DNA of 64,000 nt, from assembly GCF_002245535.1 (NCBI RefSeq), contig NZ_NKCN01000019.1, positions 52,089-116,088 on the forward strand. Reading direction: 5' to 3'. The notes below the pieces were generated by a model. It saw only the letters and a program-made list of their open reading frames with translations, searched no databases and had not been told where the DNA came from. The first letter of the stretch is position 1; every line of letters begins with the position of its first letter. Of the stretch, positions 48,796 to 57,072 are shown one piece after another. Both the position numbers and the translations under genes were made by a program. This stretch comes from Mycobacterium lehmannii (lineage in GTDB: Bacteria; Actinomycetota; Actinomycetes; Mycobacteriales; Mycobacteriaceae).

Positions 48796-49952
48796 CCGGG
48801 TTGGATCTCGACGATCACTGGGAGAACGCGCCCACCGGCAACGCGATCGCCCATCCCAACGGCCGCATCATCCGAGCCAACGCGACCCTGGCCAGCTGGC
48901 TCGGCTATGAGCGAAAACACCTGCACGGCAAGCTGATCACAGACCTGTTGACCGTCGGCGGGCGCTTGCACTACGACACCCATTTCCGGGCGATCCTGCG
49001 GATGAGCGGAAAACTCGATGGCGTGACGCTGGATTTCCTGACCGCCGACGGCACGCGGCTACCGATATTCCTCACCGCCAACATGGCCTACGACGCCGAA
49101 GGACATCCAGAGCTGTTGCGCGTCAGCGCGGTCGACGCCAAGGACCGGCGATCGTACGAGCGGGAGCTGCTGGCGCAGCGTGAGCGCGCCGAGACCGAGC
49201 GCAGCCGGGTGCAGGCGTTCGCCGAAACCCTGCGCCGCTCACTGCTTCCGCCGCTTCTCGCACCGCCGCCGGGACTGGACGCCGCCGCGTACTACCACAC
49301 CGCGTCGGACGACGACGTCGGCGGCGACTTCTATGACCTGTTTCCGCTGTCACGCTCCACGTGGGGTTTCTTCCTCGGCGACGTCGCGGGAAAGGGCGTC
49401 GACGCCGCGGTGGTCGCCGGCCTGGCACGGTACGTGCTTCGCTCGGCCGCGGTCGCCGACCACGATCCGGTGAAGGCGCTTCACGTACTCAATTCGGTGC
49501 TGATGCAGGACGTCGAGATCGGCGGCAATCGGCTGTGCACGGTGATCGACGGAAGCCTCACCATGCGCGGCGACGGTTTCGACGTGTCCCTGGCCAGCGG
49601 CGGTCATCCCCCGCCGCTGCTTCTCAGCGCCGACGGATCGGCCTATTACGCCGACACCGTCGGTGGCCATGCCGCCGGGATCACCGATGACGCGCGGTTC
49701 GTCGCTCACAGATTTCACTTGGTGCCCGGGGACACCTTGGTGCTCTACACCGACGGTCTGACCGAGGCGAGCACCGGAATCGGCCATCAGCGCTACGACG
49801 ACGAGGGTGCCCTGCTCGCGTTCGTCGACGCCCGCGCACCCGCCACCGCCGACACCATCGTCAACGCGTTGAAGGACCTGCTCACCAGCTTCGGGCCCGG
49901 AGTCAAGGACGACGCCGCGGTGCTCGCGCTAGGGGTGCCGGCGAACGCCTAG
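48792..49952 (+). CDS. RsbP-like PAS-PP2C phosphatase
   Basis: A 386-residue protein: an N-terminal PAS domain (about residues 10-125, with TGNAIAHPNGRIIRANATLA), a coiled-coil linker (RRSYERELLAQRERAETERS), then a PP2C/SpoIIE phosphatase domain with DDDVGGDFYDLF, LGDVAGKGVDAAVVAGL, and DGLTEAS, ending KDDAAVLAL. It matches RsbP, which dephosphorylates the anti-anti-sigma RsbV under energy stress. No RsbV or RsbW gene is in the window. The ATG overlaps the RsbQ-like stop (ATGA), so the pair is coupled. Confidence 0.92.
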   Translation: MTGLDLDDHWENAPTGNAIAHPNGRIIRANATLASWLGYERKHLHGKLITDLLTVGGRLHYDTHFRAILRMSGKLDGVTLDFLTADGTRLPIFLTANMAYDAEGHPELLRVSAVDAKDRRSYERELLAQRERAETERSRVQAFAETLRRSLLPPLLAPPPGLDAAAYYHTASDDDVGGDFYDLFPLSRSTWGFFLGDVAGKGVDAAVVAGLARYVLRSAAVADHDPVKALHVLNSVLMQDVEIGGNRLCTVIDGSLTMRGDGFDVSLASGGHPPPLLLSADGSAYYADTVGGHAAGITDDARFVAHRFHLVPGDTLVLYTDGLTEASTGIGHQRYDDEGALLAFVDARAPATADTIVNALKDLLTSFGPGVKDDAAVLALGVPANA

Positions 49953-50108
49953 TCAGGTCTCGTCGGCGACGTCGTGGCGGTCCTGATGTCCACCCGGGGC
50001 CTCCGGATCGTCGTCGCGGTGGTCCAGGTCGTCCTGCAGTGCACGTTGTTCCTCGGTCGCCTTGGTGGCGTCCATCGGAGTAGCGGGCGGGTCATTCGGC
50101 GTTGACAT
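49953..50108 (-). CDS. Small acidic hydrophilic protein (51 residues)
   Basis: The frame from ATG 50108 to TGA 49953 encodes a 51-residue protein, beginning MSTPNDPPATPMDATKATEE and ending in DDDPEAPGGHQDRHDVADET. It is very polar, rich in Asp and Glu, likely disordered. It ends one base after the RsbP-like gene on the other strand and is divergent from the OhrR-like gene. No family is recognised and no clear ribosome site is seen; coding is inferred from a clean frame and polar composition. Confidence 0.6.
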   Translation of the reverse strand: MSTPNDPPATPMDATKATEEQRALQDDLDHRDDDPEAPGGHQDRHDVADET

Positions 50109-50199
50109 CCGACAAGGATCGACCGCCCGCCCCCGGACAAAACCCCGTGTGACCAGAAGTACATTGCTAGGACACTAACTATTTGGCCACGATGGAGTT

Positions 50200-50700
50200 G
50201 TGTCCACATCAACTCCGGCGCGGGTCGACCCGCTCGCACTCGAGCAGCAAGTCTGCTTCGCGCTAGCGGTCACGAACCGAGCCGTGCGGGCGATATACCG
50301 CCCCCTGCTCGAACCGCTCGGCCTCACCCACCCCCAGTACCTCGTCATGCTGGCGCTGTGGGACCACTACAAGACCTCAGAGGCCGCAGAGCCGCCCACA
50401 AAACCACTGTCGGTCAAGGACATCGCGAGCGCTTTGCAACTCGACTCGGCGACACTGTCCCCGATGCTCAAACGCCTCGAGTCGCTCGGCTTCATCACCA
50501 GGGCACGCAGCGCCGTCGACGAACGGGCCACGGACGTGCGGCTCACCAAGGAAGGTGTGCGGTTACGGCGCCGTGCGCTCCAGATACCGCCTGCCGTCGT
50601 CGAGCGCCTGGGTGTGGACCTCGACGAACTCGAAACGCTTCGCAACGTCTTGAACCGTGTGAACACCGCCGCCCTCGCCGCGGGCGCACTCGACAACTGA
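50200..50700 (+). CDS. MarR-family regulator, OhrR-like
   Basis: A 166-residue MarR protein. Cys in LEQQVCFALAV is at the position of the redox-sensing Cys of OhrR, and the winged-helix core is LSVKDIASALQLDSATLSPMLKRLESLGFITRARS with the wing DERATDVRLTKEG. OhrR proteins respond to organic hydroperoxides. No ohr gene is next to it. It starts at GTG 50200 and is followed 17 nt on by the DUF5313 gene. Partner and ligand unknown. Confidence 0.85.
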   Translation: MSTSTPARVDPLALEQQVCFALAVTNRAVRAIYRPLLEPLGLTHPQYLVMLALWDHYKTSEAAEPPTKPLSVKDIASALQLDSATLSPMLKRLESLGFITRARSAVDERATDVRLTKEGVRLRRRALQIPPAVVERLGVDLDELETLRNVLNRVNTAALAAGALDN

Positions 50701-50717
50701 CCACTCAAGGAGGATTC

Positions 50718-51134
50718 GTGCCTGCCGCCCGCCCCAACATCGTCCAATACATCACCTATTCGTATGGACGCCGGCTTCCGGACTCCATGCGCGAGTGGGT
50801 GGCGCGCGACCTGGCCGGTCCTGGCGCGCTGCGCCGCCACATGATCCGGATGGCGATTCCACCTCTGTTCGTGCTGGCCCCGTTCTGGTTGCTTCCGGCA
50901 TCGCTGTACGTACACCTGGAAATGACTGCGCCGATCTACATTTGGGCGATCCTCATGGCGCTCGCGCTCAACAAGATCTGGCGTCGGCACCGCCTGGCCC
51001 AGCACGGACTGGACCAGAACCTGGTCGACGAGATCAAGCGCAAGAAGGATGCGCGGATGCACGAGGACTACATCCGCCGCTTCGGCCCACGCCCCGAAGA
51101 GGCTCGCTGGCAGCAGAACAGCAGCCCCTTCTAG
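50718..51134 (+). CDS. DUF5313 small membrane protein
   Basis: A 138-residue protein with RPNIVQYITYSYGRRLPDSMREWVARDL at the start and two hydrophobic helices (about residues 48-68 and 74-92, IPPLFVLAPFWLLPASLY and IYIWAILMALALN). The C-terminal tail is basic. This matches DUF5313, a mycobacterial family of unknown function. AAGGAGGA precedes the GTG 50718 at ideal spacing. It is probably cotranscribed with the OhrR-like gene. Confidence 0.87.
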   Translation: MPAARPNIVQYITYSYGRRLPDSMREWVARDLAGPGALRRHMIRMAIPPLFVLAPFWLLPASLYVHLEMTAPIYIWAILMALALNKIWRRHRLAQHGLDQNLVDEIKRKKDARMHEDYIRRFGPRPEEARWQQNSSPF

Positions 51135-51163
51135 CCACGCGGAGTCGTCGGCTGCGCGTGCAG

Positions 51164-53425
51164 TCACCGAACCTCGTTCGCCGCGGCGACCAGGTTGCGC
51201 AACGAGGCGGTTACCTCGTCGGTCCTGCGCGTCTTCAGACCGCAGTCCGGGTTCACCCAAAGACGCTCGGCAGGAACGGAGTTCAACGCTTCTCGCAACG
51301 AAGAAGCCATCTCGCCGACGGCGGGTACCCGCGGCGAGTGGATGTCGTACACGCCGGGGCCGACGCTGTTGGCGAACCCGGCCGCGTTGAGGTCGCCGAG
51401 CACCTCCATGTGCGAACGCGCCGCCTCGAGGGACGTCACATCGGCATCGAGATCGGCGATTGCGCCGATCACCTCGCCGAACTCCGAGTAGCACAGGTGC
51501 GTGTGGATCTGTGTCGAGTCATCGACACCCGATGTCGACAACCGGAATGCGTCGACCGCCCAGCGCAGATAGGCATCCTTGTCCTTGGAGCGCAGAGGCA
51601 GCAGTTCGCGAAGCGCGGGCTCGTCGACCTGGATGATCGCGATACCCGCCTTCTGCAGATCGATGGTCTCCTCGCGAATCGCCAGCGCCACTTGGGCCGC
51701 CGTCTGGGCCAACGGCTGGTCGTCGCGCACGAACGACCACGCCAGGATCGTCACGGGCCCGGTCAGCATGCCCTTGACCGGCTTGTCAGTCAGTGACTGC
51801 GCATAGGTGATCCATTCGACCGTCATCGGGTCGGGTCGGCTGACGTCGCCGTACAGGATCGGCGGGCGAACGCACCGGCTGCCGTAGGACTGCACCCAGC
51901 CGCTCTGTGTGGCGAAGAATCCGTCGAGCTGCTCGGCGAAGTACTGCACCATGTCGTTGCGCTCGGGCTCGCCGTGCACCAGCACGTCCAGGCCGATCTC
52001 CTCTTGCAACCGGATTACGGCGGCGATCTCGGCCTGCATCCGGCGCTTGTATTCGGCGGCGTCGATCTTGCCCGCGCGCAGGTCCGCTCGGGCCAGGCGG
52101 ATCGCCGATGTCTGCGGGTACGACCCGATGGTCGTCGTGGGCAGGACGGGCAGGTTCAGCCGCGCCTGCTGCGCTGCGCGGCGCCGGTCGGCGGGACCGC
52201 GTTCGGCGCCGGAGGCGGTGATGGCCGAGATCCGCTCTCGCACATCGTCGTTGTTCAACCGGGGATCGGCGCGCCGCGACGCGATGGCCGCGTTGGACGC
52301 CGCGATCTCACCGTCGATCGCCTCGCGTCCGCCCTTCAAGCCGCTGGCGAGCGCCACGACCTCGGTCACTTTCTCGAAGCCGAAGGCCAACCAGCTGCGC
52401 AAGGCGCCGTCGATAGAGGGCTCCGCATCGAGCGTGTACGGAACGTGCAGCGTCGAGCACGACGTCGAAACCGCGACGTGCTGCGCCGACCCCCGCAGTG
52501 TAGTCAGGGTGCCGAGAGCCGATTCCAGGTCGGTGCGCCAGATGTTGCGACCGTCCACGACGCCGGCGACGAGGAGTTTGTCGGCCAGTTCGGGCACCGC
52601 GGCGACCGCGGACACCCCGCCCGCGACGAGGTCGACACCGATCGCTTCGACCGGCGTTCGCGCCAGCGCGGGCAAGGCATCCGAGAGCTCGCCGAAGTAG
52701 GTGGCCACCAAGATCGCCGGCCGATTCGTCAGCCGACCGAGCTGTGCGTAGGTGCGCTCCGCGAGTTCGGCTGCGGTGTCGACAAAGTCGGTCACCAGAA
52801 CGGGTTCGTCGATCTGCACCCACTCCACGCCCCGCTCAGCGAGAAGTGCCAGCAGCTCCCCGTATACCACGGTCAAGTCGGCGAGCCGGTCGATCGGGGG
52901 GCCCGCGCTGTGCACCGCCTTGCTCAAGGCAAGGAAAGTGATCGGCCCGATGACGACAGGGCGGGCCGGAATGCCCTGTGCGCGAGCTTCTTCGATTTCA
53001 CCGAGGATCTTGGCCGGGTTCAGCGCGAAATGCGTGTCCGGAGCGAGTTCGGGCACGATGTAGTGGTAGTTGGTGTCGAACCACTTCGTCATCTCCAGGG
53101 GAGCGATGTCGTCGTTGCCGCGCGCGGCAGCGAAATAGCGGTCCAGTTCATCGGACACGTCCGCGACTCGCGGGGGCAACGCACCCACCATGGCGGCGGT
53201 GTCGAGCACCTGGTCGTAGTAGGAGAACGTGTTCACCGGAACGGAATCCAGCCCCGCGGCGACGAGCGCCTCCCAGGTGTCGCGGCGCAGTTCGGCGGCG
53301 ACGGACTCGAGTTCGTCGCGTCCGACGGTGCCGGCCCAGTACTTCTCGACGGCTCGTTTGAGTTCACGGTTCGGGCCGATGCGCGGGGAACCGAGGATGG
53401 TGGCATAGAACGGTGTTGCGGTCAT
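51164..53425 (-). CDS. metE: Cobalamin-independent methionine synthase MetE
   Basis: A 753-residue 5-methyltetrahydropteroyltriglutamate-homocysteine methyltransferase. It has the N-terminal TPFYATILGSPRIGPNRELK, the linking region, and the C-terminal zinc-binding residues in IQIDEP-type and IHTHLCYSEFGEV (His, Cys), DVTSLEAARS and NPDCGLKTR (Cys). It makes methionine without B12. ATG 53425 is the start; the upstream frame extends into the riboswitch. Expression is expected to be shut down by cobalamin through the leader. Confidence 0.97.
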   Translation of the reverse strand: MTATPFYATILGSPRIGPNRELKRAVEKYWAGTVGRDELESVAAELRRDTWEALVAAGLDSVPVNTFSYYDQVLDTAAMVGALPPRVADVSDELDRYFAAARGNDDIAPLEMTKWFDTNYHYIVPELAPDTHFALNPAKILGEIEEARAQGIPARPVVIGPITFLALSKAVHSAGPPIDRLADLTVVYGELLALLAERGVEWVQIDEPVLVTDFVDTAAELAERTYAQLGRLTNRPAILVATYFGELSDALPALARTPVEAIGVDLVAGGVSAVAAVPELADKLLVAGVVDGRNIWRTDLESALGTLTTLRGSAQHVAVSTSCSTLHVPYTLDAEPSIDGALRSWLAFGFEKVTEVVALASGLKGGREAIDGEIAASNAAIASRRADPRLNNDDVRERISAITASGAERGPADRRRAAQQARLNLPVLPTTTIGSYPQTSAIRLARADLRAGKIDAAEYKRRMQAEIAAVIRLQEEIGLDVLVHGEPERNDMVQYFAEQLDGFFATQSGWVQSYGSRCVRPPILYGDVSRPDPMTVEWITYAQSLTDKPVKGMLTGPVTILAWSFVRDDQPLAQTAAQVALAIREETIDLQKAGIAIIQVDEPALRELLPLRSKDKDAYLRWAVDAFRLSTSGVDDSTQIHTHLCYSEFGEVIGAIADLDADVTSLEAARSHMEVLGDLNAAGFANSVGPGVYDIHSPRVPAVGEMASSLREALNSVPAERLWVNPDCGLKTRRTDEVTASLRNLVAAANEVR

Positions 53426-53554
53426 GACGACGTCCTCATCGGTACGGCGGATGTTCATCGCCGGAGGGTGTCGTACCGAGCGGTCACGCCATGAGCAACC
53501 CGCTTCGGCCACAGCCCATTCCGCGAGGCGATGAACCACCGGACGCGGCGCGCC

Positions 53555-53760
53555 CGGTACATCTGGCAGGTCTTCGGACTCGCAGGCTCGCACATGGTCG
53601 TGCACCTAATGGCCGTCGCTTCCCAGCCCGTGGGGCCAGTGCTGTTGACGGCGGTCGTTCCTGCATACCGCTGCGGGACAGTCCCGGATTCTCACCGGGT
53701 TCCCTCTCGCACCGCACCCGAATCGGCTGCGGCACTCGATGCCGACGGCCCTCCCCCGAA
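53555..53760 (-). ncRNA. Cobalamin (B12) riboswitch in the metE leader
   Basis: On the minus strand the leader carries conserved cobalamin-riboswitch sequence: GGGAACCCGGTGAGAATCC, then GGGACTGTCCCGCAGCGG, and the downstream B12-box-like GAGTCCGAAGACCTGCC (about 53562-53580). This is the class that represses B12-independent metE in mycobacteria. The remaining 53426-53554 is leader and expression platform; the exact 5' boundary is approximate because the upstream GntR gene ends at 53807. Confidence 0.93.
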
Positions 53761-53806
53761 TCCGAGATCGGTTCGCCCGCAAACCAGCTGCGCGACCAGC
53801 CTACCC

Positions 53807-54451
53807 CTACCGCCGGGCCAGCCACTCGGCCAGGGACCTGCCTGCCTCCAACACATGACGTTCGGCGATGTCCCGCGCGGCGTCGGCATCACGACGCTCG
53901 AGCGCATCCAGTAGCTCCTCGTGCTCGGACAGCGAGTGCTTCTCATGTTCGGGGAATACGGTGAGGAAATTCGTGGGCACCACCCGCGCGGCCTGCCGGA
54001 TCTGCGTCAGCAACCGTGGTGAGTGGGCGGCACGGTGGATGGCCTGGTGGAACAGCCAGTTCGCTTCGCCGATCGTGTCGTCCCCCGACCGCGTGACGAC
54101 ATCGGCGGCCAGCTGCCGCAGCTGTGCGAGCTCGTCGGCGGCCACCCGCTCGGCCGCCCACGCGGCCGCCTGCCCGGTGAGCACACCGAGGATGGTGAAG
54201 CTGTCCTGCACATCGCGCGGACTGATTCCGATGACTGTGATGCCGCTGCGCGGCGCCACTTTCACCAAGCCCTCAAAGGACAGTTCGAGCAACGCTTCCC
54301 GCACGGGCGTACGGCTTGTCGAGAACTCCTCGGTGATCGCGTCGAGGTCGACGCGGGTGCCAGGAGGCAGCGCTCCGGTGAGGATGCGGTCCCGCAACTC
54401 CCGGGCGGCGCGTTCACGCACCGTGCCGGAGATGTCGACTGACCGGGTCAT
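53807..54451 (-). CDS. GntR-family (FadR-type) regulator
   Basis: A 214-residue GntR regulator with winged-helix region ITEEFSTSRTPVREALLELSFEGLV and an all-helical FCD-type domain that has likely metal ligands in FHQAIHRAAHS and EHEELLDALERRD. It is divergent from the LLM monooxygenase operon, and the 68-nt gap contains an 8-bp inverted repeat. Likely regulates that operon and itself in response to a catabolite. Confidence 0.9.
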   Translation of the reverse strand: MTRSVDISGTVRERAARELRDRILTGALPPGTRVDLDAITEEFSTSRTPVREALLELSFEGLVKVAPRSGITVIGISPRDVQDSFTILGVLTGQAAAWAAERVAADELAQLRQLAADVVTRSGDDTIGEANWLFHQAIHRAAHSPRLLTQIRQAARVVPTNFLTVFPEHEKHSLSEHEELLDALERRDADAARDIAERHVLEAGRSLAEWLARR

Positions 54452-54479
54452 GTTCCGACTTTAGCAGGCAAAACATCCC

Positions 54480-54506
54480 ACATTTGAAATCTGATATATC
54501 AAATGT
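54480..54506. promoter_or_regulatory. GntR operator candidate, perfect 8-bp inverted repeat
   Basis: ACATTTGA (54480-54487) and TCAAATGT (54499-54506) are exact complements with an 11-nt spacer. An inner 10-bp palindrome TGATATATCA (54492-54501) overlaps the right arm. It lies 13 nt upstream of the operon start and is A+T-rich, as FadR-type operators tend to be. Confidence 0.75.
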
Positions 54507-54519
54507 TAACTTTCGGACC

Positions 54520-55872
54520 ATGACCCGGACCGACCACATGGCGCTCGTCGCCTTCATGCAAGCCGGCAGCACCTCGGTGTACGCCGGATCGTGGCGTCAC
54601 CCCGCCACCGAGCACGGCTACCTCGATGCCGGCTACTACGCCAAGATCGGCAGGCAACTCGAAGAGGGCTGCTTCGACCTGATGTTCTTCGACGATCGGC
54701 TCGCGATGCCGGGCATCTACGGCGGGTCGGTGGCCGAGGCCGCGCGGTACGGCGCCCGCCCGGTCAAGCTCGATCTTGGTGTCGTGCTCGGCGTGCTGGC
54801 CCATACGACGTCGCACATCGGGCTCGGCGCCACCTACTCGACCACCTACTACGCCCCGTTCCACGTCGCGCGCACGTTCGCCACGCTCGATCATCTGTCG
54901 GGCGGCCGCGCCGCGTGGAACGTGGTGACGTCGGTCAACGACAGTGAGGCGCAGAACTTCGGCGTCGACAGCCACCTCGGCCACGACGAACGGTACGACC
55001 GCGCCGACGAATTCCTGGACGTGGTGACCGGCTTGTGGGACACGTGGGAAGACGACGCGGTGCTGCACGACCGGACGTCAGGTCAATATGCGGATCCGGC
55101 GAAGGTGCACGAACTGGGTCACGTCGGCCAGTACTTCCGCGCGCGCGGACCGCTGACCGTCCCTAAAACACCGCAGGGACGTCCCGTCATCATCCAGGCC
55201 GGCTCGTCGGGCCGCGGACGCGAATTCGCCTCGCGCTGGGCCGAATTGATCTTCACCGGCGACCCCGGCCTTGAGGTGGCGCGTGAACACTACGCCGATC
55301 AGAAAGCGCGCATCGCCGCCGCTGGGCGCGACCCTGACGCGGTGCGCATCTGCCCGATGGCTTATGCGGTCGTCGGCGAGACGGAGTCGCACGCCAAAGA
55401 GCGCGAGGCGATGTTCCTCAACGATCTGGTGCACCCGATGGCCTCGCTAACCCTGCTGTCGGAGCTGATGAACTACGACTTCGCCCGACACGACCTCGAC
55501 GACCCGGTGACCGACGAGATGATCGCATCGGTCTCCGGAATCCGCGGACTCGTACAGAACCTGCGCAATCACATCGGCGGCGACACCGTCACGGTGCGCG
55601 ACCTCGCCGGCCACCGCGCCACTCTGCTGCAGGGACCACGATTCGTCGGCACCGGTGAACAGGTCGCCGACCAGATGGCCGAGTGGTTCACCGGTGACGC
55701 CTGCGACGGGTTCGTCCTGGCCGCAACGCATTTACCCGGCGCGTTCGAAGACGTGGTCCGCATGGTCGTTCCGCAGTTGCAGCGCCGCGGCCTGTTCCGC
55801 ACCCGGTACGAGTCCTCGACGCTGCGTGGGCACCTTGGGCTGCAGCGCCCAACCGCCCGGGTTCCGGCGTGA
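54520..55872 (+). CDS. LLM-class flavin monooxygenase (NtaA/SnaA/DszA family)
   Basis: A 450-residue FMNH2-dependent monooxygenase. It shows the bacterial-luciferase fold with GLGATYSTTYYAPFHVART, LDHLSGGRAAWNVVTS, VDSHLGHDERYDRADEFLDVV and VIIQAGSSGRGREFA typical of nitrilotriacetate/dibenzothiophene monooxygenases. It hydroxylates or cleaves an organic substrate, needing a separate flavin reductase (not seen). ATG 54520 is the start. The last codon overlaps the CoA-transferase start. Confidence 0.92.
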   Translation: MTRTDHMALVAFMQAGSTSVYAGSWRHPATEHGYLDAGYYAKIGRQLEEGCFDLMFFDDRLAMPGIYGGSVAEAARYGARPVKLDLGVVLGVLAHTTSHIGLGATYSTTYYAPFHVARTFATLDHLSGGRAAWNVVTSVNDSEAQNFGVDSHLGHDERYDRADEFLDVVTGLWDTWEDDAVLHDRTSGQYADPAKVHELGHVGQYFRARGPLTVPKTPQGRPVIIQAGSSGRGREFASRWAELIFTGDPGLEVAREHYADQKARIAAAGRDPDAVRICPMAYAVVGETESHAKEREAMFLNDLVHPMASLTLLSELMNYDFARHDLDDPVTDEMIASVSGIRGLVQNLRNHIGGDTVTVRDLAGHRATLLQGPRFVGTGEQVADQMAEWFTGDACDGFVLAATHLPGAFEDVVRMVVPQLQRRGLFRTRYESSTLRGHLGLQRPTARVPA

Positions 55873-57056
55873 TGCTCGACGGCCTGCGGGTACTCGAGTT
55901 CGCGACGCTGGCTGCGGCCCCACTGGCGGCGACCTACCTCGGCGAGTTCGGCGCCGAGGTGATAAAGGTCGAGGACCCCAGATGCGGCGACCCCATCCGC
56001 ACCTGGGGCCATCAGCGCAACGGCGTCGGTCTCATGTGGAAGTCCCTGTCGCGCAACAAGAGATCCATCACCTTGAACCTGCGCTGCGCCGACGGACAGG
56101 CCATCGCCCGCCGCCTAGCCGAACAGGCCGACGTCGTCGTCGTCAACACCCGACCGCAGACCCTGCAGAAGTGGGGCTTGGATTACGAGAGCCTGCGCGC
56201 GGTCAACGACCGGATCGTGATGCTGCACATCACCGGCTACGGGCTGACCGGGCCGAAGAGCGAGCGCCCCGGCTTCGGCACGCTCGGCGAGGCGATGAGC
56301 GGTTTCGCCCACATCACCGGAGAGGCCGACGGCCCGCCGACGCTGCCGCCGTTCATGCTCGCCGACGGGGTGGCGTCTCTGAACGCCGCGTACGCGGTGA
56401 TGATGGCGCTCTACCACCGCGACGTGCACGGAGCGCCGGGACAGTTGATCGACATCAACCTGATCGACCCGCTGGCCAGGTTGTTGGAACAGACGCTGCT
56501 CGGCTACGACCAGCTGGGGTTGGTGCCCGAACGGGCCGGCAATCGGTGGGACATCTCCGCGCCGCGCAACACCTACCGCACCGCCGACGGCAAGTGGCTG
56601 GCGATGTCGGGCAGTTCACCGGCGTTGGCGCTGCGGGTCTTCCGCGCCATCGGTCGCGACGACCTGGTCGCCGACGCCGACTTCTCGGATCCGCAACGCC
56701 GCCTCGCCCGGGCCCGCGAAGTCGACGCGGTGGTCGCCGACTGGGTCGCCACCAAAACCCTTTCCGAGGCGATGGCGGTGTTCGAAGCCCAGGAGGTGGC
56801 GGCCGCACCCGTCTACGACATCACCGACCTGATCGCCGACGAACAACTTCGATATCGGGAGGTGTTCGTTCCGGTCGACGACGCGGAGTTGGGGGCGATG
56901 ACCGTGCAAGCGCCGGTACCGCGGTTCTCGTCGGCCACGGGCCGAGTCGCCCACCTCGGGCCGCGCTTGGGCGAACACAACGCCGAGGTCTACGGCGAAC
57001 TGCTCGACATGTCCGTCCCCGACATCGCACAACTGCGCGCCGACGGCGTGCTCTGA
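55872..57056 (+). CDS. CaiB/BaiF-family (class III) CoA transferase
   Basis: A 394-residue CoA transferase. It has the N-terminal LRVLEFATLAAAPLAATYLGEFGAEVIKVEDP, then WKSLSRNKRSITLNLR, DVVVVNTRPQTLQKWGLDY and the GFGTLGEAMSGFAHITGE region with catalytic Asp further on in VASLNAAYAVMMALYHRD. It activates an organic acid by transferring CoA. ATG 55872 overlaps the monooxygenase stop by one base; a GTG at 55869 is an alternative. The next gene is 16 nt on. Confidence 0.93.
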   Translation: MLDGLRVLEFATLAAAPLAATYLGEFGAEVIKVEDPRCGDPIRTWGHQRNGVGLMWKSLSRNKRSITLNLRCADGQAIARRLAEQADVVVVNTRPQTLQKWGLDYESLRAVNDRIVMLHITGYGLTGPKSERPGFGTLGEAMSGFAHITGEADGPPTLPPFMLADGVASLNAAYAVMMALYHRDVHGAPGQLIDINLIDPLARLLEQTLLGYDQLGLVPERAGNRWDISAPRNTYRTADGKWLAMSGSSPALALRVFRAIGRDDLVADADFSDPQRRLARAREVDAVVADWVATKTLSEAMAVFEAQEVAAAPVYDITDLIADEQLRYREVFVPVDDAELGAMTVQAPVPRFSSATGRVAHLGPRLGEHNAEVYGELLDMSVPDIAQLRADGVL

Positions 57057-57072
57057 CCACGAAAGAAAATCG

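Noticed and set aside
50140..50200. An OhrR-type operator before the MarR gene
   Set aside because: The A+T-rich stretch with CTAGGACACTAACTA has only a weak, broken dyad; not enough to call an operator.
51974..53494. Plus-strand 506-codon frame opposite metE
   Set aside because: The reverse complement carries metE with zinc-binding motifs; the plus frame has no recognisable feature and runs into the metE leader and riboswitch region.
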